Origin: Beroe ovata
Taxonomy: Eukaryota > Ctenophora > Nuda > Beroida > Beroidae
Direction of reading: 5' to 3'
Assembly: GCA_946803715.1 (NCBI GenBank)
Contig: CAMPET010000324.1
Coordinates: 46,639-64,065 of the forward strand
DNA length: 17,427 nucleotides
The notes below the pieces were generated by a model. That model worked only from the letters and a program-made list of their open reading frames with translations, did not search any database and had not been told where the DNA came from. The position numbers were made by a program, and so were the translations under genes. Shown piece after piece: positions 11,072 to 17,427 of this stretch; the first letter of the stretch is position 1; the number at the start of each line of letters is the position of its first letter.

Positions 11072-14000
11072 GTGACGTCCCTTGACCCTTATTAAAAATT
11101 GCTTTGTTTAACTAGGAATTCTTCCCCGATTGTATCAATTATCTCGACTTGAGTATGGCACATGTATTTATATTGATAGAGGACTTCAAAGCCGGTGTTC
11201 TTATAGTCTTTAGTCGGCCAGGTGTTGAGCTAGGTTGCTCAGTGCTCACACAGTACACACGCTGCTGATGTGTGAGTGTACACTGATCATTGTATAATCG
11301 GCGGTTGAAGCATACTGTCGAAGTAGAAATAGACCACCTTTTCACCTCACATGGCTCCATACAAGACGACAAACTGTAACACTCACAGCTCATACATCTT
11401 GTCCTGTAACACTCACAGCTCACACGTATATTCTCCCATCAGGTTGTAGTGAACCAGGACAAGACCAGTCGGATTATCAACACTCTCCGGGAGGAGAATA
11501 TGAGGTTACAGCAGGAACTCATGGAGTACAAGATGGGACAGGTTAGTCGGTGAGGGGAAGGTCTAGTTTGGTCATTGAGACGGTCTCGAGTAGGTTTTCA
11601 AATGTCTTTTCTCAAATCGTCGGAACTATGCTCTACAAGAGAGTGAAGCCCCAGTACGCCTGCTCTATAGAGCCCCCTAGCAGCAAGATGTGTTTATGCT
11701 AAGATGAGTGTCCAACTCCAGCTCAAGAGAGAGAGAGAGTGAGCACAGCTCATATCCTCGGTAGATCATTGGGAAGAGTGGAGGAGGGGAAAGAGAATTA
11801 ATCTGATTATAGTGAAGTTTCATCCCTCTCTCCCCCTCTTATACGAGAAAGTGTGCTATAGTGTCCTCTATAATTAAACTCCCCCATTAGTTATCATGTT
11901 ACATATTGTTATCTCAATTGTAGTTGGCATCAATTCAGTTATTGATATCCGCTTCTAATCTCCGAGCAAAAATCCATCCTCTCACAGACATGAAAAATGG
12001 ACTTGTCTCCGCATTCCGTATCAAGTATAGAGCAAGCACTCCACACCTCCCTTCTCAGTACAATAAAAGTCAGATCCGTGTCAGATATCAATCGACCACT
12101 CCTCAAGAGATCGAGTAAAAACTCCGTTATCAAACTCGCTATGTCCCTCTCCTGCGTTGTGTCTTCATCTCTCGATCTGCTGCATCAAGCAACGGTTCTA
12201 GTCGAGCAATTGAAGAAGAACCAACAAGATGATAATGACTCTTGTAATAATAGAGCTTCTGAAAATGGGGGTCGCAAAAATGGATCTTTCGAAAGTATTT
12301 CCTGCGAAAGTGATTCTAGGGGAAGTTGGTTTTGTGGATACCTGAGTGAAGACAGTCCCCTTTTTGGGAATTGGTCTGGGACAGAGAGTGTCGGAGATTG
12401 GGATGAGCTGGAGGATAGTGTTGAGGAGGATCGGATGTTTAGTCTCGCTGTATCTAGGATAGAGGGTAGAGACTGTTCTTCTGAGAGTGATGATTCTGAC
12501 GAGGTTTTGAAACGTCTGCTGCATTGTGTGGGATCGTGAACTGATGTGGTTCCGTAACCACGTCATGATTGTCACTTGACATCCCTTGTCGCTTTCCATT
12601 GGTCAACCTCTGTCACGCTTTTCAGAGAACTGGAGAGGAGGGTACATACTCGGACTTGTTCACTGAAAACACAATGTTACGTGCTGACAACGATAAACTG
12701 AGACTCAGGATCAAGTCGATGAAAGAAGCTCAGGACTCCAAGGATGAGGTCTTGGCAGAACTGAGAGCAAAATCACTCTGTGCAGAGTTCACAGGTTTGT
12801 TGTGAGATTATGACCACTGTTTCCATGACAACTTTGTTTGTTATATTGGTATGAGAATTGACCGCTACTTTGTCACCTCATGATAAACCCCACTTCCCCC
12901 GCCCAGCCTCAGGCGAGACAGACATGACAGACATGATCCAGGGCTATATGAAGGAGATTGAAACTCTGCGCACACAGCTCCTGGAGAAGGAGAGCTCAGC
13001 TGTGCTGAGGACTCCGCGACAGAAGGGGCCCCCGACCAGTCGACTGTCCATCGTGGGTGCCACACCCTCCACCATGATGAATGATAGCATCAATGAGGTC
13101 ATCAGGGAGGCGAAGTGTGACTTGGAAAAGACCATGGCTAAACGGTGAGCAAGAGTTGGCAGTTTTTCACAATATGTTCAGGAGAGAGACCTTCAGCTGT
13201 GGCACCTGGGGAGGTACGGGACTTGTTTCCCATCCCGGCCACGCTCAGCTAGGGTAGAACTCCCACTGTGCCCTAGTGTGGCTGTGTGGACCCTGTGGAT
13301 CCATCCCCCTATTAGTAGTAGTTCAGGAGGAATTTTGAAAACGAGAAAGTCTGTGTTTATCACCCGAACTCCTTACTAAAATTGGTCATATTCCCGTTTT
13401 CTAGATCGCGGCTGGAGAACATGAAGGATGCAAACCAAACACGGCTTGACAACGACGAGAACAAAGAAAACATAGAAGAGGAGGATGAAGAAGAAGATGA
13501 AAGTGAGGAGAGTGAGGAGGAAATGGACTGTGAGAACAACTTCATCAATCTCGAGGAGGAGGAGGATGAGGAAATTGAGAACAACGCCGAGGACAAGGAC
13601 TCGGAGGAGGATCCTGATGAGAAGATCGAGGCGGAGAAGATCCAGAATATGGAGGAGAACCTGGCTGATCTCGCGGATGAGATCTCGATCAAGCAGAAGT
13701 TAGTGGAAGAGTTGGAGAAGAGCCAGAAGAAGATCATGGCGATGAAGCAGCAGTACGAGGAGAAGTTGTCGTTGCTCCACAATCAGATCCAGGTGACGTG
13801 TGATGAGCGGGATAAGGTGATGACAAGTCTGAAAAACAAGGGAGACAGCAACAAAAATAAGGAGGAGATAAAGACGAAATCTGATCACTATGCTAAGAAA
13901 CTGAGAGACATGGAGCAGGAAATGAAGAGACTCAAGTCAGCTCAGAGAGAGCATGATAGACTTGTGAGGACAAACAAGGATAACGAGAAGACACTCAAGC

Positions 14001-17000
14001 AGATGCAGACAGAGCTGACTCAAATGAAGAAGAATCGGGTGAAATTAATGAGACAACTGAAAGAAGACACTGCGAAATCCAAGAAAGCCGAGCTCAAGAA
14101 GCAACAAGAAATCGTGAAACTCCAACGCGAGAAACAGAAGCAGGTATCGACAATCAAGAAGCTGCAGATGGAGCAGAAATCCAAGGATTTGGTCCTCAAA
14201 CGGAAGCAGGAAGAGATAAAGATGATGAAGAAACAGAAGAACACCATTGTAACGAAGAAGGCGGCAGCGAGGCGGAAGATGACGTCACAGGTGTCGGTAG
14301 AGCCCGAGCGGCCGGAGGAGCGACATAATCGGCGACTCTCGTCCCAGTATTCGTCATTTTCAGCCCGAAATAAGTGGAACCAGATCGAGAAGAGGATATG
14401 CCAGGTATGTACGAGGAAGGAAAGTGGGGAAATTTGTTTAATGAGAATGAGTGAATTAGAATCCGTGTCAAAGGATTCGTAGCTGACAGTATCTCCCCCA
14501 GAATGTCATTCGGAAACACACGGTGGCTCAGATGGAAGCTGAGATGGACAGGCTGGTCAAGGAGCGGGAAATAATGGAGAAGGATCTAGATCAGTACATC
14601 AAAGCCAAGGATAAGCTCCTCAAGGAGGAAAATCCCGTGAGTCGGAACTTATTTCCGTTCACCCGATATCTCATTATCGATTCATCTCTGACACAAGATC
14701 AGTAGAACTTATTTCCACCCATCCGATATCGATTCCTAACAGATAATTATATCCCCCTGACAATTCACTCCCACTCTCCCCCCAGAATGATGAGAAGTTA
14801 CAGGAGATGGACGAGAACATAGAGGGGCTGAGTGCCCAGGTTGAGTATCTCCAGGACAGTATAAACGAGCACCAGAGTGACATTGTGGAGCTGATGGATG
14901 GCAGGGAGGGAGGGGATACCATCGACCTCCAGGTGGGTAAATCAGGGGCGATCTAGAGAATCGGTCGAGAAGGTAAATGGAAAGTCGAGTGATAATACAG
15001 TGGTAAGCTGACATCGGAAATTATCCTCCTCCATTGATGTAACCTCGGCTTCCCTCAGGATATCATAGACTCTAGCACACTGTCAGATTGCAAATACCTA
15101 CTCGAGCATTTCCTCACATTCTCAACTAACAAGGGTATGTTTGTTTAACAGATTGCTTGTTTGTTTGTATGTTTGTTTGTTCGTTTGTTTGTTTATGCGA
15201 ATGTTGCACGAACACCTGCCTGTCTCAGGATTGGCAGCAGCTCAGAGCAACACAAAGGTCAAGGAGACAGAAGCAACGGTGAAATCTCTGAGACAGGCAC
15301 TGGAAGAGACAGAACATAAGCTCCTGGAGCAACTGAACAAGGAGAAGAAGATGGAGGAACAGAGACATGCAGACCAGGTAGAGAGTTTGGGAATAGTGGG
15401 TTGCTTGCGCAAGTTGTCCTTCTGCTGCGCGTGTATCGATTGCTTGCACACTGCACAGATATCGATTGTTTGCGCAGGTATCGGTTGTTTGATGTGCAGG
15501 TATCGATTGCTTGCACACTGCACAGATATCGATTGTTTGGCAGGTATCGGTTGTTTGCGCAGGTATTGGTATTTGGTTGTTTGCGGAGATAAACTCACTG
15601 TTAACCCCTAGGAAATGGTCGACAGTGACGAATTCAGTGTTTCAATGTTCCAAACCCCGAACAAGACTCACTCAATGTTGCTTAGCAACACTAATTCCGG
15701 CCGGAAGTTCTTCCCTCCGATCAAATCATCCGTGAGTATGATAACTGATATTGTTGCTGGGTCTTGTTGTGTTCGTTTGAGGTGATCTGTGGTTACTGTA
15801 CAACAACTTCTTGCGCTGTTGTTGTTAACAGCCGGTTAACAACAACAGCTGTTTCAGTTGTCGCAATCTACACATTCTCCCAAATCAAATCAATTAACTC
15901 CCAATTAACTCATTTCTTGAAAGTGTTCACCAGATTTAACGATCTCTCAGATCCAATGGTCTCTTCTCCATTTCCTCTACTATCTCGTCCTAGGTCTTCT
16001 CTTCTGGTTTCGCCAGCTTAACCTGGCCCGTGAGGTGATGGCGTGCGCGAATTGGCTTGGTTTTGGGGTGGCGACTTGGCTTGGTTTTGGTGTGTTCGAC
16101 TTGGCTTGGTTTTTTCACATGTTTGTTTAGTGAGAAGGTTTTTTCCCAAACACGAGTGGTTTTATATGAGTAGTTAACCTTTGTATTTGTATTTTTCGCG
16201 TTATGCAGATTTGGCATTTGCCATCCGATATGCTATTCCATTCTTCCCTCTTCACCGTAACCCTCCCATCTTTCATTGTTTACCCCACGTGAATCCTCCC
16301 TTTTCCTCTCCCCCACATCACCCCTCTTATCGATCCCCAGGAGTCTCCTCCTGTCCTGGAATCTCGACTCTCGGCCGTGCTGGAAGAGGACCCTGCCCGG
16401 AGGAGAACAGCCACACCCCTCGATCTCAGGTCCTCCGAGAGTATGCTACTCCGCACCCCGGCGAGGAGTCCAACGCGAGGTTAGGGGGTGTGCACGTGAT
16501 TGTGAGGGTATGCGAGAAGGTGTGCACGTGATTGTGAGAGAGGTATGGGGGTGTGTTATTGGAGATTGTTTGGAGTCTGCTACTTCGAACACATGAGAGA
16601 GTGTGAGTGAGGGTGTTGTACGTGTTTCAGTGAGGGTGCATTGATTGAGAGTGGGGTTTGATTATTCCATGACATGTGATCTGAAGTACGGTCTGCAGTG
16701 TGATCAAGACAGCATAATCTTATCTTGCTCTCATCAGCACGTGTCGAAATCACGTGGTTTCATTTTCAGATATCTCCCCATGTGGCTCGCCCACATTTGA
16801 ACGTCGGGATAGCACCAGGAAACGCCGAGAAGGTCTGATTACCTTGTTCATGTTGTTGTTGCGTTTCCCTGATTTTGTACCATTTGATCACACTAGATGT
16901 GCCAATTTTCTTCATGTAGAGGCTTGTGCTATAATATGCTGGAATAGCTATGCTGGAATAGCTCTCACTGCTATCCGGAGCTAGGTTTTAGACGAATTCT

Positions 17001-17389
17001 GAAGAAAACGGGAGAAAAAAGAATAACTCTCGAATATTCGCTCTCTCTCTAAATTTTCCCTGCAACCCCCACCCCTATCCATATAAAGCTACCAGCTGTT
17101 AGCTACCCAAAGCATACTGGAAAGCTCAGTGTTTATGATTCTGTATCATGAAATCTCTCTGTGTGCTATCAGCCGATCCTGTTACCGCTGACACCACTGT
17201 CACCGGTGCTGACACCACTGTTACCCGCGCGGCGGCCGTTGCTGAATCTCCAGGCTCCCCCACAGGCTCGGACGTGTTTGAGCGGCTCCACAGCCAGGCC
17301 AATGAGCCGCCCCCAGAGGGACACATAGTGCCAGTGTCCCAGGAAGAGGGCGAGGACGGCGGTGAGGAGCAGCAGATCTACTGTGTCTG
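7124..17389 (+). CDS. KIF21: KIF21-class kinesin, 5' part, 20 exons traced
   Basis: KIF21 kinesins (kinesin-4 family) are plus-end motors that suppress microtubule growth and carry cargo in neurons; the C terminus is a WD40 domain. Inferred exons: 7124-7161, 7293-7472, 7653-7804, 8710-8855, 9084-9202, 9320-9404, 10545-10691, 10853-11071, 11443-11541, 12626-12794, 12907-13144, 13405-14404, 14502-14636, 14786-14932, 15059-15134, 15229-15377, 15612-15731, 16341-16479, 16770-16832, 17173-17389. Every junction is GT-AG and phases agree, giving about 1212 residues. Order of parts: motor (1-362), neck (363-395), coil and TPR-like phosphosite linkers (396-530), acidic stretch and long coiled coil (531-864), autoregulatory coil (865-1033), disordered linker (1034-1212). 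The gene continues past the right edge, where the WD40 repeats are expected. Motor and coil similarity is to KIF21A/B over KIF4, KIF7 or KIF27. A or B cannot be assigned; one pre-duplication gene is likely. Confidence 0.93.
8205..8405. repeat. TG/CA-rich microsatellite block with palindrome
   Basis: Compound repeats of TG, GCGTG and TCTGTACTCTGTG. The segment TGTGTGTCTGTACTCTGTG occurs twice (about 8290 and 8342) and a (TG) run covers about 8357-8379. Confidence 0.9.
8224..8276. repeat. 26-base-arm perfect inverted repeat
   Basis: The arms 8224-8249 and 8251-8276 are exact reverse complements separated by one base (A8250); the pairing ends at T8223/T8277. The core is CTGTACAGTGACACTGTACAG. 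Confidence 0.95.
8856..9083 (+). repeat. Kinesin intron 4 packed with TGGTAAC motifs
   Basis: This 228-base intron contains TGGTAAC about eight times on the sense strand (near 8870, 8887, 8902, 9028, 9034, 9044, 9055, 9070), many preceded by CA or C. Spacing is irregular, so it is a degenerate array and not a clean tandem repeat. The last copy lies within 15 bases of the acceptor. Confidence 0.85.
9992..10026. repeat. GCGCGCGC hairpin in kinesin intron 6
   Basis: TGCGCGCGC (9992-10000) pairs perfectly with GCGCGCGCA (10018-10026) over a 17-base loop. Like the 5373 hairpin, it is preceded by a T run. Confidence 0.9.
10469..10520. repeat. 26-base direct tandem duplication
   Basis: Two adjacent 26-base copies differ by one base; both contain GCAGTGTAACAACTTACAT. 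They lie just upstream of the exon 7 acceptor. Confidence 0.95.
11072..11442 (+). other. Kinesin intron 8 (371 bases)
   Basis: The intron runs from GTGACG to CCCATCAG. It contains a direct repeat of 22 bases, CTGTAACACTCACAGCTCA plus three bases, at 11374-11395 and 11404-11425, and an imperfect CA/TG inverted region at about 11239-11286. No gene is seen. Confidence 0.75.
11443..15377 (+). CDS. KIF21: KIF21 neck, acidic region and coiled-coil stalk (exons 9-16)
   Basis: Residues 363-1033. The neck starts [22 protein letters not shown], close to KIF21 [27 protein letters not shown] and [19 protein letters not shown] match KIF21 coil segments. Exon 12 is unusually long (1000 bases). It encodes an acidic run (about 546-600, many E and D), then the conserved [22 protein letters not shown] and a long basic coiled coil with [13 protein letters not shown]. 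Exons 12/13 join [14 protein letters not shown] to [18 protein letters not shown], the regulatory coil that folds onto the motor in KIF21A. Exons 14-16 correspond to the segment before the linker ([32 protein letters not shown]). This part dimerises the motor and holds it inactive in vertebrate family members; the same role is inferred here. Confidence 0.92.
11997..12539 (+). CDS. Unrecognised 180-codon ORF nested in a kinesin intron
   Basis: I do not recognise this protein. The frame starts at ATG with an in-frame TGA two codons upstream and ends at TGA 12537. The N-terminal half is mixed and partly hydrophobic ([22 protein letters not shown]-like stretch around residues 48-70, followed by VEQLKK). 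The C-terminal half is rich in S, E and D ([34 protein letters not shown]). It has no signal peptide or catalytic motif. That pattern, a short helical segment followed by an acidic tail, resembles small transcription-related regulators in general terms only. It cannot be spliced into the kinesin in frame in an obvious way. It could be a nested intronless gene, an alternative exon of another transcript, or a chance frame: 180 codons free of stops would be uncommon but not impossible in a window this size. No AATAAA lies between its stop and kinesin exon 10. Confidence 0.35.
   Translation: MDLSPHSVSSIEQALHTSLLSTIKVRSVSDINRPLLKRSSKNSVIKLAMSLSCVVSSSLDLLHQATVLVEQLKKNQQDDNDSCNNRASENGGRKNGSFESISCESDSRGSWFCGYLSEDSPLFGNWSGTESVGDWDELEDSVEEDRMFSLAVSRIEGRDCSSESDDSDEVLKRLLHCVGS
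12542..12565 (+). other. Hairpin immediately after the nested ORF stop
   Basis: TGATGTGGTT and AACCACGTCA pair at nine of ten positions, with a T/G pair at the tenth that an RNA would tolerate, around a CCGT loop. It begins two bases after the TGA of the nested ORF. Confidence 0.6.
13145..13404 (+). other. Kinesin intron 11, GC-rich middle
   Basis: This 260-base intron contains a GC-rich stretch (about 13190-13310) with short inverted sequences such as GGGACTTGTTTCCC. I looked for a tRNA-derived SINE or tRNA and found no convincing A and B boxes. Confidence 0.5.
14644..14730. repeat. 60-base-period direct repeat in kinesin intron 13
   Basis: GAACTTATTTCC followed by a CCCGATATC-like segment occurs twice with a spacing of 60 bases (about 14645 and 14705). 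The second copy ends before the polypyrimidine tract of the exon 14 acceptor. Confidence 0.8.
15141..15194. repeat. (GTTT)n-like repeat in kinesin intron 15
   Basis: GTTTGTTT units with a few substitutions occupy most of the first half of this 94-base intron (15135-15228). Confidence 0.85.
15433..15580. repeat. ATCGAT-containing minisatellite in kinesin intron 16
   Basis: A 40-base segment starting GTATCGATTGCTTGCACACT is repeated exactly 67 bases later (15433-15472 and 15500-15539). Shorter units, (A/G)TATCG(A/G)TTG(C/T)TTG, recur about every 20-35 bases through 15580. This repeat makes up most of the 234-base intron 15378-15611. Confidence 0.9.
15612..17389 (+). CDS. KIF21: KIF21 disordered linker before WD40 domain (exons 17-20)
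   Basis: Residues 1034-1212. Sequence conservation is low, as expected for this region, so these exons rest mainly on splice sites, phase and composition. Exon 17 encodes [21 protein letters not shown]; exon 18 [17 protein letters not shown] and TPARSPTR; exon 19 [21 protein letters not shown]; exon 20 has [20 protein letters not shown] and ends IYCV at a GTGAGT donor (17390). [12 protein letters not shown] resembles vertebrate PRNDRNVFSRLTS, and IYCV resembles LQCVSMAEGH, which directly precedes the first WD repeat, so the WD40 domain should start in the next exon off the window. Many SP and TP sites suggest phosphoregulation and short linear motifs. Exon 20 carries a short duplicated peptide, ADTTVT. 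Confidence 0.8.
16017..16034 (+). other. Possible in-frame KIF21 microexon
   Basis: CTTAACCTGGCCCGTGAG is flanked by a pyrimidine-rich acceptor (CTGGTTTCGCCAG) and a GTGATG donor. It would add LNLARE in phase 0 between exons 17 and 18. Confidence 0.25.
16047..16115. repeat. About 25-base tandem repeat
   Basis: Nearly three copies of GCGACTTGGCTTGGTTTTGG plus a few bases; the third copy is cut short in a T run. Confidence 0.9.
16487..16538. repeat. Direct repeat carrying CACGTG
   Basis: The 20-base segment GGTGTGCACGTGATTGTGAG occurs at 16487-16506 and 16519-16538 (period 32), just after the exon 18 donor. Confidence 0.9.
16833..17172 (+). other. Kinesin intron 19 (340 bases)
   Basis: The intron runs from GTCTGA to GCTATCAG. 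It has a perfect 14-base tandem pair TATGCTGGAATAGC (16935-16962) and a CT-rich patch (about 17038-17049). The GTCTGA donor is weak. No gene is seen. Confidence 0.7.
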
Positions 17390-17427
17390 GTGAGTGGGAG
17401 AGGTGGGAGAGGGGGAGTGGGAGGGGG
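17390..17427 (+). other. Start of the next kinesin intron
   Basis: GTGAGTGGGAGAGG and further G-rich sequence run to the window edge; no coding sequence is seen. Confidence 0.8.

Larger units (their letters stand above)
11542..12625 (+). other. Kinesin intron 9 (1084 bases) with nested ORF
   Basis: The intron runs from GTTAGT to CTTTTCAG. It contains a short GA repeat (about 11727-11739), a TATA-like TCTATAATTAAAC (about 11869-11881), the ORF at 11997-12539 and a hairpin at 12542-12565. The first 380 bases hold no visible gene. Confidence 0.75.
15732..16340 (+). other. Kinesin intron 17 (609 bases)
   Basis: The intron runs from GTGAGT to CCCCAG. It contains a possible 18-base microexon (16017-16034), a tandem repeat (16047-16115) and long pyrimidine tracts near the acceptor. 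No other gene is seen. Confidence 0.7.

Noticed and set aside
12198-12599. 133-codon minus-strand frame opposite the nested ORF
   Set aside because: It overlaps the plus-strand 180-codon ORF in reverse, is shorter, and shows no recognisable domain. If that ORF is wrong, this one has no better support.
13190-13310. Possible tRNA gene or tRNA-derived SINE in kinesin intron 11
   Set aside because: GC-rich with short inverted repeats, but no cloverleaf, no A box and no GGTTCGA-type B box.
13360-13782. Serine-rich minus-strand frame of 140 codons
   Set aside because: It is antisense to the GAG/GAA-rich acidic region of kinesin exon 12; the Ser run is a by-product of that composition.

Overview
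The window looks like nuclear DNA from a non-vertebrate animal with a compact genome. It holds four conserved eukaryotic genes with GT-AG introns of roughly 85-1150 bases, little intergenic space, and many simple repeats. The gene set (a CRK adaptor, exocyst Sec10, a eukaryotic-type queuine tRNA-ribosyltransferase, a KIF21-class kinesin) points to Metazoa. Short introns and moderate base composition would suit a sponge or another early-branching animal, but nothing here fixes the phylum.

Layout, left to right. At 230-1265, minus strand, is the 5' part of a CRK/CRKL adaptor gene: a 23-base first coding exon, a split SH2 domain and the first SH3 domain. The rest lies beyond the left edge. At 1859-4972, minus strand, is a complete seven-exon EXOC5 (Sec10) gene encoding about 753 residues. 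A 751-base bidirectional promoter region (4973-5723) with GC-rich hairpins separates it from QTRT1 (5724-6899, plus strand), an intronless gene of 391 codons. Only 224 bases after the QTRT1 stop, a KIF21-type kinesin starts (7124) and runs off the right edge. Twenty coding exons, about 1212 residues, can be traced: motor, neck, acidic region, coiled coils, the autoregulatory coil and a disordered linker. The C-terminal WD40 domain would lie to the right.

The gene products do not form one pathway, although three touch the cytoskeleton or membrane traffic (CRK signalling to adhesion and actin, Sec10 tethering exocytic vesicles, KIF21 acting at microtubule plus ends). QTRT1 modifies tRNA anticodons.

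The less expected content is non-coding: (1) introns made largely of short repeats that contain TGGTAAC / GTTACCATGGTAAC (an RFX X-box-like palindrome), mostly in the same orientation relative to transcription; (2) a GCGCGCGC hairpin downstream of TGACATCA in the EXOC5/QTRT1 promoter, echoed inside kinesin intron 6; (3) a 26-base near-perfect palindrome in kinesin intron 3; (4) an unrecognised 180-codon reading frame nested in kinesin intron 9, followed at once by a hairpin; (5) in-frame 21-base repeats directly after the CRK SH3 exon. No new system with a demonstrable function is visible; these are leads. All exon models come from reading splice signals, phase and protein similarity by eye.
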